Shown piece by piece: positions 34,728 to 46,100 of a stretch of DNA of 64,000 nt. Origin of the DNA: Magnolia sinica (Eukaryota > Streptophyta > Magnoliopsida > Magnoliales > Magnoliaceae); the NCBI RefSeq assembly GCF_029962835.1, contig NC_080590.1, positions 70,767,501-70,831,500 on the forward strand, given 5' to 3'. Position 1 is the first letter of the stretch; each line of letters starts with the position of its first letter. The position numbers were made by a program, and so were the translations under genes. Below the pieces are notes generated by a model, which was not told where the DNA came from, did no database searches, and saw only the letters and a list, made by a program, of their open reading frames with translations.

Positions 34728-37128
34728 TTGATGTACCTAAGGCCCATGGATCGAGGCCCAACGGGTTGTCCTTAGGGTCCATTGCAATGCATGATTTCTC
34801 CATGGTTTGTGGCAAGCTATACCTTGGGAGCAATGTTGGTTTGACGTCCACATTGCAAGTATAATGTTGGTTAAATGTCCGCATTACGACTCTCCCTAGG
34901 GCCCATTGATAGGTCATACTTGTGGTGTGTAGGCCTTCTAGGCCCATCTGCATTGGAGGGATAATTCATCACTTTATAACATGCTTAGTATAGCTCCATG
35001 ATACATGCCCATACGCATCATATGTATGCTTGATATGAGGAATGTTTGATCATAGCATAAGCCGTTGGGCTGTGACATTTACGGGACTCCTTATGAGACG
35101 GAGTGCCCCCACATGAGTGCGTGGTACGCACAGGATTACTGCATGATTTGACGATGTGACTCATGCATTCCGCATATGTGTGACTTGATCACTACATGCC
35201 CTAGCGACATCAGGGCCGTGGCCTCCACAGGCACATCGTGGATGGTCGTATCAGATACCGGAAATATTGGCTCTAGCATTGTGGGCACTTAGGATGTCCT
35301 TGGGTGAAAGTCCCAGAACCTTTTGGTACCAGGAGATGCTCCAATGTCTAGACTGAGTGGATACACGAGCGCCCGAGTGCCGAATACCAGTAGGCCGCGT
35401 CTCCCACTGTTTCGTGGTCGGTTGGAAGGGGGTGTGGACTTATCCGCCCGAGTGAGGGGGCTATAAGCTAGGCTGAGTTTGACCAGCTCGCAAATGAGTC
35501 CGCTATCGACGAGCCGGGTAGATATTGGCAGACTACTGGTCAGGCGGATAGTGTGGTCTATTCCACTTGCTTAACTGTGCAGCTAGGGAGGAGGCAGTCA
35601 GTGTGAGGTGTATTAGACCCCGGTGATATCCAGAGAGGAACTGTACTGATATGTGTACTTGATGAGGACTGACATGCTTGCTTCGCATCTCGCATATGAC
35701 ATTTGGCTACATAGGCCTCGCATCGCATGGCCTTGGTATGGCCGATAGCATTCATGTCTTGCATCATATAGCGTTGGTACAGCTGATAGCATTCATGGAC
35801 TTATCACATATTTCCGCATTACTCTGATATTGTACACTTGGCGCTGGCCTTGCACACACACTTACAGTACCCTCTAAGCTTTTGTAAGCTTATGCACGAC
35901 CGTTGCGTGCAGGTAGTGTTGGACAGCAGCAGCGCTGAGGCAGGAGTGCGCATCAGTTTATTTTGAAGCTTTTGATCACCCTGTATTCCCCTTTCTGCAT
36001 TGTACTTAAAAGTTTTTGATATAGTGGATACGTGGTGATGTTGTTTTGTGACTTGGTTATGCTTATGGTTATGTTCCATTATAAAAAAAAATTTCTACTG
36101 AAAATCCTCCTTGTAGGATCCCAGGATCGGAATCTGGCATGAGAGTGCCGGAATCCGAGAATGGGACACTACGGAGGCTGTCGACACTAGATTCGGCGAT
36201 CGGAAATTTTGTGAGCCCGTTTTCCGAGTTTGGGACGTGACACGAGCCCTTTGCAGCGACCTAGAACCGTATCATCGTATGAGATTTACTAGGATTGACG
36301 ACCCTAAAATGGATCATTGTTTGGGAATTGATATAAGGGAGGTACCTTAGCTTCTCAATCCTGCTGTATGAAAAGGACTAATAAAAACTCGGTAATCATG
36401 TTCATTCACCGCACTACATGTGTCGTTGGCGTTAGGCAGAGCACTGAGGAAGTAACTGACATGCACGACCGTTAGATGAAGATCGCAGAGGGAGTGCAGG
36501 CGGGGGCATGCATCATTTATACATACCATTTTTGCATTAACCAAAGTACTTAGGAATGTTTGATTGTATTGCCTTATCATTACTGCTTGACTGAATTGAT
36601 AACATGTTAACATTTGCTTTATTATTCCACTGAGTTGATCACTTACTCCCACGTTTCGGGACGGTGTTGTGCACACCAACCAGACTCTGTCTTATATGCA
36701 GATGGAGACCCGACTGATGAGGCGGAGGCGGATTTCATAGATGATGAGGATGCCTTCTCCTATATGCAGTATTCTGGCGGGTTTACATAGACCGTTCTGA
36801 TCGGCGGGGCTTCAGGGTTATATTTGTAGTGGACTGTTACATTTTGACATTTTGTAATTTGAATCAATACATGTAATTATTGACCTGGCAATGCATACAT
36901 ACTTTGGGGACCTAAACTGGTTTATAAAGTTATGCATACTCGTTTCAGTCTTCCGCTTGCGTATTACAACTGTCCCTGGATTATGTATTGCTGATTTGGC
37001 TTAATCTTATTCATGTTTTATGCACTAATACAGACAACATTTAATCATCATTAAATATGTTGCATAAGTGATGCGTTGGAACTCGGGAGTTGGACTTCTA
37101 CTCGGCCCCCAATTTTCAGGGCGTTACA

Positions 37129-37636
37129 CTCATAATTCATGATATTTCCTATGTCATCGAACTAGCTTCGATGGCATCAAGTATCTCTTTGATGGGATCG
37201 AAGCATCATTCAATGGGATCGAGAATTACACCCATATGTTGAACAATTTTTAACTTGATTTTCTCTAATGGGATCGAGCCTCCTTCGATGGCATCAAACA
37301 CTTACTTCAATGGCATTGAAGTTGTTTTCGATGTCATCGAACTGTCAAGTTTAGCAGCTTCATATTTTTACACTTTATAATCTCGAATTTCTTCCTTCTT
37401 CACTTAGTTTTCTTGGATCTTGGACTCTTGAAATCTTCAATCCTGACCTCCAAAGATTCATTCTCCATCTTGGTAATCTTTGAGCATCAAAACCATGCTT
37501 TTAGTATCATTTTCACCTTAAGCTCTCAAAATCACCTCGTAAGAGAGAATATGTATAAATAGATCAATTAAACGCTTTCATGTTCTTAAAACTAAGGAAT
37601 AACAAGGGAGAAATATGTAATATTTCACACTCAACA
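37129..37636 (-). mobile_element. Tat/Athila LTR, part 2 (5' part of the LTR)
   Basis: Continuation of the LTR interrupted at 19378. On the minus strand its edge reads TGTTGAGTGTGAAATATTAC (37636 leftwards), matching TGTTGAGAGTGAATAATGCA at the solo LTR start 55236. It contains TTCGATGNCATCGAA-type repeats at 37.14-37.35 kb. Confidence 0.83.
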
Positions 37637-37829
37637 ACAAATGTAAACCATCTCCCAATAGCTCACTACGTTATTAGTGAGGAATAAACCGTTGACTCAA
37701 GAAGATAATGCTAATGAGTTGCGTGTGAGTGACATTAACCTGTTTTATTGTAAAGATCCATTTGTTGAGCCATGATGAGTAGGAAGGAGGGCTTATTATA
37801 TGCAAAATAGGGAGTTGAAAGTTGATGTA
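37637..37829. other. Sequence right of the Tat/Athila LTR, unassigned
   Basis: About 190 bp with no recognised coding or repeat structure. Confidence 0.4.
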
Positions 37830-38640
37830 AAAATCTGGTCTACCCTTTTTAGACTTTTGAGTACCTGCATAGGAAGAAAACAAAGGATACCCTGGCGAGA
37901 GTAGGGGACCCTCTGATGCCAAAGTCAGGCTAGGAATCTAGGTCTAGAAGAACGTAAGGTTTTTGGGTGAGAGATTCTGCATACCTTTCACTATTAGAGA
38001 TGCTCCTATTTATAGTTGTGGAGAGGTGATGACATAGAAGAGATCTCCCTATTTAGTAGGGACGTACTGTAGAGGGAATCGAGTCCCGAATATATCGGGA
38101 TGATCTCTTAAGATCCTCAGCGAAGATCTGGGGTGATCCGTATTCCGAGAGTGTCGGCATTGTCCTCGTGATCTTCGGCGGAGATCTTGGGCTAGTCTTT
38201 TGGATAAGACCTGATTAGTAAGAACTGGGGGCGGTGTGCAATAGGAGGCCGAGGCTGACCTAACCAGGGGGGTAGTATGCCAAGCTGGACTCTCTGGCAA
38301 GCCCTGACCCTTCTCTCTGTGCCGTGTAGATTGTTGACCTACCGACATACTCCATACTTCATGTTAGGGCAATGAGGTCGAGCTCCTTTCTTTAGTAAAA
38401 TTTGGATGAAATATGTTGTAGGGGGTTGAGGTTAAGAGTCCGAGGTGGTCTTGACTAACCTAGATATTCGGATGAGCTTTGAGCCTCCCCTTATCATTGG
38501 GTAGATGGTCGACCTGCCGACCTGCCTTGGCCATTGAGGAGCTCATTGGTCATAACCGGCACTATCCAACCTCGTGTCCCGCGGAGATGTCCGAGCTGAC
38601 CTCTTCTCTTTAGCCAGTACATTTCTACCTATAACAGAAG
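37830..38640 (-). mobile_element. Gypsy-type LTR fragment with promoter, minus orientation
   Basis: On the minus strand ACTATAAATAGGAGCATCTC (38007-38021) is a clear TATA region. It is followed after about 150 bp by GACTTTGGCATCAGAGGGTC near 37905-37930, a phrase common at the U5 ends of plant gypsy LTRs. 38.05-38.6 kb is GC-richer and consistent with U3. Ends were not delimited and no TSD was found. Confidence 0.5.
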
Positions 38641-40920
38641 TGAATGTGGAAATTCCTTAATATCATGATAGTATGCATGGGGATGATGTTTTTAGGTTAG
38701 ATTAATGTAGTGGAAATGATATTTGATTACGAAGATGCGTACGAAATAGAAAGGTGAAAATAATTGTCATGACATTAAAAGGTAGAGCTTCAACATGGTG
38801 CAAATGGGTTATGGTTACTTGAGAAACATACGTAAAGTCCAAGATAAAATCGTGGAAGAAGACGAAGTCTCTTATAAAGAAACCTATCTACCCATAAACT
38901 ATGTACAATTTAATTTTTTAGCGATTACAACATGTTCGACAAGTGGACATGATTGTATTAAGAGTACACAAAAGATTTCCATCATCTGGTAGCTTAAAAT
39001 AATTTATTCAATACCAAATAACAGTTGGTCACTCTTTTTATGAATGGGTTTTCGGCTTACTATTGCAGATCAGTTGAGGATTCAGCCTACGTTTACTATT
39101 GCAGAAGCATGCAAGCAAGCTCTTTTGGTTGAAAAGAGGAATAACGCTGGGCATCATTGCATGAAAGCTTCTAATCAATTTAGTGGTATTCAGAGTAGTA
39201 GTGGTAAGCCTACATGGGGATTCAGGCTAAGCCAAAAAAGTCACTCCAACACTCGAGTCCCCAGTTCAGAACAATGGGGTAGTTGGATGATAGGTCAGAA
39301 AAAATTTGGGGCTACAAGTTCAATAAAGTTAGGATATTTTCTTTGAATGTAGGAAGTAAGAAGTTAATTTGATTAGTAGTTGCAAAGTATTTATGAAAGA
39401 ACAATTGGTTGACGATGAGGGTAAGACCCCATAGGGAACGCATGATGCGGATTATGATATTGATGATGAAGAATATATAGTAATGTTTTGGAGACGTTAG
39501 TGATCAGAAAGGCTCTTATTGTACCCAAGACACCTAAAGAAGATTGATTGCAAACTAATATCTTCTACACGACCTATATAGTGAATGGCAAGGTCTATGG
39601 AGTGATCTTTCAATGGGGACAGTTGTGAAAACATCATCTTAGAAGAGGTCATAAAAAGGCTCTAGTTAAAGACCACAAGGCATCTAGATCCATGCTAACT
39701 TTCTTGGTTTAAGAAAAATAATGAAGTAAAGGTTTTTTGTTGCTGTTTAATTGCATTCATCATTAGTGCGATGTAGTCCATGGGATGGATGTGCACCATA
39801 TTGTTAGGCAAACCATGGTAGTACGATTAGTGGACCATTCACGGTGGTTGGGAAAATATATGCACTTTTTTGAAAAATAATCAAAAGTAGTTTTGAAACT
39901 CATGAGAAAGGATTTAGGTGAACCCACAACCATGGAAGACATCAACCTTCTGTTTTATATAAGGTTTATAGAGGAGATTAAGAGTCATGATGTGGTTTAT
40001 ACGTTGATATGAAAAAATGCTAGTGTTGCCACTCCTATGAGTAAACCAATGCAAATCCTAGTTAGTGAATACAAAATTCTATTCTCGTATGCGTTACCTT
40101 TGGGATTATTGCCAATGAAGAATATTCAACATTACATTGACTTCATGTTGGTGTTGAGTTTACCCAATCGGGCAACCTACAAGATGAGCCTAAAAGAGCA
40201 TGATGAATTGAAATCACAGGTTAATGATTTAATAGAAAATGAATACATTAGGAAGAATATAAGCCCATGTTCAATCTCAACTCTACTAGCTCCTTAAAAG
40301 GATGGAACATGAAGGGTGTGCATCGATAGCAAGGCCATCAATAAGAATACCACAAAATATCGATTTTCAATACCTCAACTGGATGATACATTGGATATAC
40401 CTTTGAAGGTGAAAATATTTTCTAAAACAAATAGAGTGGATATCATCATATTTGGATATGCCTGCATGATGAGTGGAAGACCATATTTGAGACATTGGAG
40501 TGGTTGGTGATGTGATTTAATCTCTCTAACACATTAAGCACATTCGTGAGGGTAATGAACCTAGTGTTACGGCCCCACATTGGAAAATTCGTAGTGGTAT
40601 ATTTTGATGACATCTTAATTTATAGTCTAGATATGTGCACCCATACGAATTGTCTAGTAGGGAAATAGGAGCAATTACATGCTAACACAAAAGAACAATG
40701 TAGTTCGAGGATGAATTGGGTTGTGTTCCTTGACTATGTGGTGAATGCAGATGGTATTAGTGAGGGTCAGGAGAAGATGTGCAGAGTTCTTTAGGATTGG
40801 CTACTTTAGTACATTTGTTGTTCCTTTGGTAGATTGCTTGAAGAAATTGAAGATGTGAATAATAAGTTGACAGAAGAACCTATTTTAGCTTTGCTAGACT
40901 TTAATAAGGCGCTCTAGGTG
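38641..40920 (+). pseudogene. Degenerate Ty3/gypsy gag-pol remnant
   Basis: The Gag-like segment GFRLTIADQLRIQPTFTIAE (39047) precedes RT-region blocks: LGLLPMKNIQHYIDFMLVLS, YKMSLKEHDELKSQVNDLI, CIDSKAINKNTTKYRFSIPQ and, at about 40568-40620, [17 protein letters not shown] with intact catalytic YFDD. RNase H/IN are absent. Many stops, shifts and small deletions (the VDLKSGYHQ region is lost near 40435-40520). Same broad gypsy group as the fragments at 59.85-61.27 kb (shared SLPN..Y.M/EE motif). Confidence 0.85.
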
Positions 40921-42515
40921 ACCTTTCAAAAGTGGGCCCAAAGTCCTCGATGGCATAACTCACGTTGCTTGCATAGTCAACACCACGTGACTTCAGTAAA
41001 CAGACTGAATCTCTCACATTGCACCTTGAATACAAGTCATCTTGGGCTTGTTGGAAAGGTAATTCGATTTGCTTTCTAATGAGCTATAGACCACCTCAAT
41101 CAAGAATCGTTTACTGTCATTTTCTAACTCGAAGTGTACCTTGTGTAACATTAACCACCAAATGAAGATCTTCTAAGAGAAGCCCTTTCACAGGTGGAAG
41201 CATGAAAGATTGTTGAAAAAAGTATTCTTGAAGCATGAAAGATTGTCGGAGAATAGCAAGAAAACGTGAAAAATCGGTGGTGAGTAGTTGGAAAGTATGA
41301 AAGATTGTTGAAGAGCACAAAAGATAAATTAAAACTTTGAAAAGGGGGTGCATTGGTACTCCTAAACGTTTTCTATTTTTAATGGCAATTACATTTTCAT
41401 CCCGAAAAATATAACACCCCCCCACGGGGCGCAGTGTATTTTAAGGGTCCTATGATACCTGTGGCCATGTATATGTAAAAATCTCATTAAGAAAAGAATT
41501 TTTGGGAACACCCACCCTTAATTTTTTACATGACCCATTGTGACGTGTATGTGAGATCCACCATGACCATTAGATGTGCAATCCCACTTTAGGCTTTGGG
41601 CCAACAAATCAGGTTGACCTATGATTTAGGTGGACCACAGCAAAGGAAACAGTTGGGAGAGAGATGCCCACCCTTGTTTTTTATAAGGTCCACCATAATG
41701 CTTATATGAAATCCACTCCAAGTATTACACGTCACACCAAAACTTAGGTCTTGGTCCAAATCTCGGGCCCATCCATGATTTTGGTGGGCCACAACAAAGG
41801 AAACAAGTAGAAGGGTGAGCATATTGCCTGTATTGTTTCCAATCACATGAATCATGGATGGGGCTGATTTTTGGGCTCTAGGCCTGACATGAAGTAACAC
41901 AACTAATTGTCAGGGTGGATTTCAGATAAATACCACGGTGGAGTCTACCCAAGCTGTCAACCCATTTTCCAGAAATATCTCATCTCTTTGCATATTTATT
42001 ACCATTAACTAATCACTATCTAAAATGGAGAGACGTCCAATCGGTTGGACCCCAACGAAAGAGAGGGGCTAGTGTAAGCTAACCCATCAAGGCTACGGTT
42101 GACTTTACAGTTCAGGACGTTGCTTGGAATTAGGACCAAATTAATTGAGATTAAGTTTAAAGCCATAAAGAAAGCAAATCGTTTTCAGATGGGCCACATC
42201 ACACGAGTGTTTCCAATAGATCAATCATGCTTGAGCGGACAACCAAACCTTAAATTGGCAGGGCATGTCATTGAAGAAATCGGATTTGCAGAGTGATTTT
42301 TCATGTTCTTATTTTAAATACGAGTGACTGGTTCAAATTCAAGAAACCAAATGATTGTCCTTTGTCCAATTTGTTTGCAAGAGCTTTAATTAAGTTATGG
42401 TGGTTTTCTTTGTTGCAATGGCTAGTATCAAAATGGATATTTGTTTATGGGTTTTCATAAACTGATGGTAATAGCTCTTGAAGTCTTGATGAATATTCGA
42501 ACTCATATTCGGACC

Positions 42516-42522
<7 letters not shown>
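40921..42522. other. Non-genic stretch with MITE-like GTGG.CCAC modules
   Basis: 41.13-41.34 kb holds short repeats of GAAGCATGAAAGATTGT(T/C)G. 41.45-42.06 kb contains TGGACCACAGCAAAGGAAAC, GTGGGCCACAACAAAGGAAA and opposed AAATCCACTCCAAG/GGTGGATTTCAGATAAAT phrases, resembling the dispersed family at 45.2-46.9 kb. No gene recognised. Confidence 0.5.

Positions 42523-42558
<36 letters not shown>
42523..42558. repeat. (TC)n microsatellite
   Basis: About 18 perfect TC repeats, roughly 460 bp beyond the stop codon of the TPR gene. Confidence 0.96.
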
Positions 42559-42561
<3 letters not shown>

Positions 42562-43019
42562 GAAAGTGATGGGACCTCTCTTAAAATGTGTGGCCCACCA
42601 ACTGTCTGGCAGATGGGAGTTCCTCTTAAATAAGCACTTGCAGAGAATGATGGTTATGAAGGGTAGTGTGTTAATCCCCAACTTCTTTCTTGTTCTTTAA
42701 AACGAGGAAAAAGAATACAACTGAAGAACAGGCATGCATCCAATCCAAATTAAAAAAAGGCACAGAAATGACACCTTTCTGAGCTTCTCTTCTTCGAGAC
42801 TCTCTCCTAAGATTAAGCTACATTTATGGGCTTTAGTTCCCGAAAGAATCATACAGGCAATAAGTACACAACAACCCAATTGAAATCTCTTTGATGACCT
42901 CCTTTGCTTCAGAGAACCACTGTTTGAAAAAGCTCGCATCTAAGCCCTCCAATGTGTCGCAACAATGACAGATGATCCCTGAGACAGGCCTTGCTAGTAC
43001 GCAATGTGGGCCCATAATG
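42559..43019. other. 3' flank / probable 3' UTR of the TPR gene
   Basis: The sequence reads GACGACTT-free, mostly AT-balanced DNA with no repeat similarity seen. A minus open stretch (EGLDASFFKQWFSEAKEVIK) overlaps the terminal exon in another frame and continues past its stop. It is noted as curious but unsupported. Confidence 0.4.
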
Positions 43020-43163
43020 CTATTTCTTGTTGAATATTCCGAATATAGATTTGATTGCATTGACTGCATTCTCATTGATGAAGGACTCGTCAAATCTTTT
43101 CAATAGAGGCTCAAATTCTTCAGATGTTCTTAGATTGGCAAGATCAGGATCTGTCCGAATGGT
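43020..43163 (-). CDS. TPR gene, terminal exon
   Basis: 47 codons plus TAG. Acceptor CACAG ends at 43164 and the exon begins ACC ATT CGG (TIRTDPDLANL). Phase 0. The C-terminal KSIFGIFNKK is basic. Confidence 0.88.
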   Translation of the reverse strand, partial: TIRTDPDLANLRTSEEFEPLLKRFDESFINENAVNAIKSIFGIFNKK

Positions 43164-46100
43164 CTGTGTAGGAGTGGAAAATATTCAAATAATTCCACAC
43201 ATTAATGCAAATGCTAACATGAACAGAGGTTGCAATCAAGAAATCCATGTCCAGGGCACGTATTGCTTGTAGGGGTTTACTAATCAGACACATGTATAAG
43301 GCATGCCATCTACATACACCCATGTGTGTCAATCAGACACGCAAGTGCAAGATCCAAGCTGTCCACCAATTGAGTACCAGCTTGCAAATGTCCCATCCCA
43401 ACATTCATGCTGCTCTATTCTTGTTGACCATAACGTTTGAAATAGGGAAATTTAGAAACTTTTATTTTCTGCCCATCCATTTCTTCGTATCAGTCGATGG
43501 GCCTGATTTTGAGGAAGGGCATCTACAAGGTGGGAAACAGTTGATGGAGGGCAGGATGTGGCACCCGTGCCCCTCATCAGCAGATGCAGAGCATGTTGGG
43601 CTGCCTTTTACAATCATATGGGATTAGCCAACCTCTTGTTTGAAGGAAAACATTCTGCTAACATCAATCTTACAATTAAAAAAATGTAGATTTTGAGAAA
43701 TTGGGTTGATTACCTTGAAATCTTCATATCCTGCCTCCATTGCATCTTCAAGTGCAGAAAGACCAGCTTGCACCTGCAAAAAGGGAACCCAAATAGCATG
43801 ACAAGGATTTCAATACTAAGGGTAGAATTACTCTAGTGATGAAGAGTGATGGCAAAAAATAGATAGATCAATGCAGGTTAATAACTGGTACTTCTGCTAA
43901 CAGGGTTTTTCTAATCCCAAATGTGTGTACAGCCCAAGCTACTTCATGCCACCACATATGGCAACTAGACATGAGTTCAAGATCCATGGCATCCATCAGG
44001 TAGGCCCCACCAGATGAGTACCTTGCCAGACCTTTTTGTCCAGGGCATCAACATGGTGGGGTGCACCAGATGGAGATCTTGTACATTGTGACACATCTGC
44101 ATGCATGGCAGAGTTTCTCGACTGGGATAAGAAGACCTCTGCAAATGATGTGTAGTAACAGAAACAGCTGTATCTATTCAGATGAGAATACCTGATTGAG
44201 CATGGAATAACAGCATGCAACATTGTAACTTGCTACCGAAGCTTCTGTCAGTTCCGGTTTTGATCCCAGTACAGATTCAAACCTCTCCAATGCTTCTTCA
44301 TATTTTCCGCTCCTTGTTTTCACAAACCAATGAGAAGTCAGATCATGAACAAGACGAGCAAATTGAATCAAAGCTCATTTCAGCTATCAACAGTTCCTCG
44401 AAAGAAACATACATGCAACAGGAAAAACAAAATCCATAATGTAAGGCATGAAAAAGAATTGAAATAAGATGATGCACTCTCCCCCAATAGAGTGAAAAAG
44501 AAAAGAAAAGAACAAAAAAAAAAAAAAACCCACCCTCCCTCTCATGCTTTTACTATCCGCTATATGTAGTTTTTCTTTTCTTTTCTTTCTTTTGGAAAGG
44601 TGCTATATGTAGTTTCTCTTCTTGATCATTTCAACCATCTGTAACTTAGGCACGTCTGCTGGTGTGAGACAGAACTTATGGTGACCCTACAAAACCTGAT
44701 ATGTTTGCATGTCCAATCATTTTTAAAAAAAAAGAATGATGAAGAAAGGTATTTAAATTCAGGAAGAACAATAAAACACCACAAAACTAAAAGATGAAAA
44801 AAGGTTTTCTTCTCCTTCCGAATAGGACCGATGTTTGTCTAACAAAGTTTCCTACATAGCCATTCCCCACAAAAGGGAGGATCCTTGTTACGAGCAGTGT
44901 TCGAAATATCGGTATCGCACTATGTATCGCACCCTTGAGATACAGATACGTATCGGTTATCGCATGGGATATATCGCTTGTATCGCATAATTTATCGCAC
45001 TTTTTGGGAAACACGGGGAAACATTGAGGAAATGGTTGAAATTTTTAATGAAACTTTGAGGATTGTTAAGAAAGCCCTTAATACACACTTTTAAATCATA
45101 ACATCTTTAAAAAATATATGCAGATAATAAGTTTGCTTTGTATAGGGTCCTAAGCTATGCGATGTTTAACTGAACTAATGCAACTATATTTAAATTGGAT
45201 GCATGATATTTATAAATATATCATAATCATGTATGAAAACACAACTATTTGGAGGTATCATTTTAGGCCATGAGAAAAAGAATGAGTCAGATCTAAAGCT
45301 CGAGTGGACCCCACCATAGAAAACAATGGAGAGAGTGACGCCCTTCATTAAAAATTTCTAAGGGCTACAAAAGTTTTCGATCAAGCTGAAATTTGTTTTT
45401 TTCCTTCTTGCATGTCTGTCTTAACTTATAAACGGGTTGGATCTCAGATAAACATCATAGTGGACCTTAGGAAGGTTTCAACGGTGGGCGCCCCTCTCCC
45501 CACTGTTTTCTGTGGTGGGGTCCACTCCAGATTTAGATCTGACTCATTTTTTGTCTCATGCCTTAAAATGATATAGCCAAATGTATGGACGATGTAGATA
45601 CAACACATACATCATGGTGGGCCCCACAAAACTTGGTGCGTCACTTCAGTAGCCAGTCTGGCTACGCAACCTATCAGTATATTCCGCATTTGGACGCGGA
45701 TTGCGTACTACCCCCGCCCGTCCCTAGCTTCGAACGGGCAGTTTTGTGGGCGGGCCCACTGTGATGTATCTGTACATCCAAGCCGTCAATCCCTTTTCTC
45801 AGATTATTTCGAGGCATGAGCACAAAAATGAGGCAGATCCAACGCTCAGGTGGACCACACCAAATAATAAGCTTGGTTGCATTAAAATGCACAAAGCATT
45901 AAATGTCAGTTGCTTTAATGCTAGTGGTCGGTGCTCTGTGGGCCCCACCATAATGTATTTGTTTCATCCATTCCGTTCATCCATTTTTACGGATCATTTT
46001 AGGGATTGATACAAAAAATTATAGGGATATAAATCGTAGGTGGACCACACCACAGGAAAACAATAATGATTGTATATCCACCATTAAATTCCTCCTAAGG

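Larger units (their letters stand above)
31979..36242 (+). mobile_element. 4.26-kb LTR-like unit, probable solo LTR, nested in the 3' LTR
   Basis: Begins TGTAAGACCCGTATCC, ends GGGACGTGACA, and is flanked by a perfect 5-bp TSD CGAGC (31974-31978; 36243-36247). No PBS, pol or internal repeat of its own ends is visible, so it is best read as a solo LTR of a large gypsy family. It contains a CT-rich leader near 32.43 kb, GTGGGCCCCAC modules at 32.9-34.0 kb, a TG/TA microsatellite, an 89-bp array and a conserved 3' end (CTCCTTGTAGGATCCCAGGA near 36107). It is related, in opposite orientation, to the LTR at 5328-11282. Confidence 0.88.
19379..37128 (+). mobile_element. Ty3/gypsy chromovirus, Tekay-type, with extra ORF and nested insertion
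   Basis: A full-length element of 17,750 bp (about 13.5 kb without the nested insertion). Order: 5' LTR, PBS, extra ORF, gag, PR, RT, RNase H, IN, chromodomain, polypurine tract, 3' LTR. TSDs are CTCAC at 19374-19378 and CTCAT at 37129-37133 (one mismatch). LTRs are about 3166 and 3169 bp. By eye the first roughly 390 bp of the two LTRs differ at about 30 sites, so the insertion is old. Coding is riddled with stops and shifts; the copy is dead. Tekay assignment rests on the C-terminal chromodomain style, long LTRs, tRNA-Met PBS and the GATGAAATTT..AAGGGGG polypurine context. Confidence 0.92.
29691..37128 (+). mobile_element. 3' LTR of the Tekay-type element, split by insertion
   Basis: Starts TATAACGTCTCG (first G of TG mutated to A) and ends CAGGGCGTTACA. 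The halves 29691-31978 and 36243-37128 rejoin to match the 5' LTR continuously when 31979-36242 and one CGAGC copy are removed. Its GA tract (30566-30592) is longer than that of the 5' LTR. Confidence 0.93.

Noticed and set aside
31979-36242. Autonomous element with its own internal domain
   Set aside because: No internal LTR pair, PBS or pol could be seen within the TSD-bounded unit, so a solo LTR is the simpler reading.
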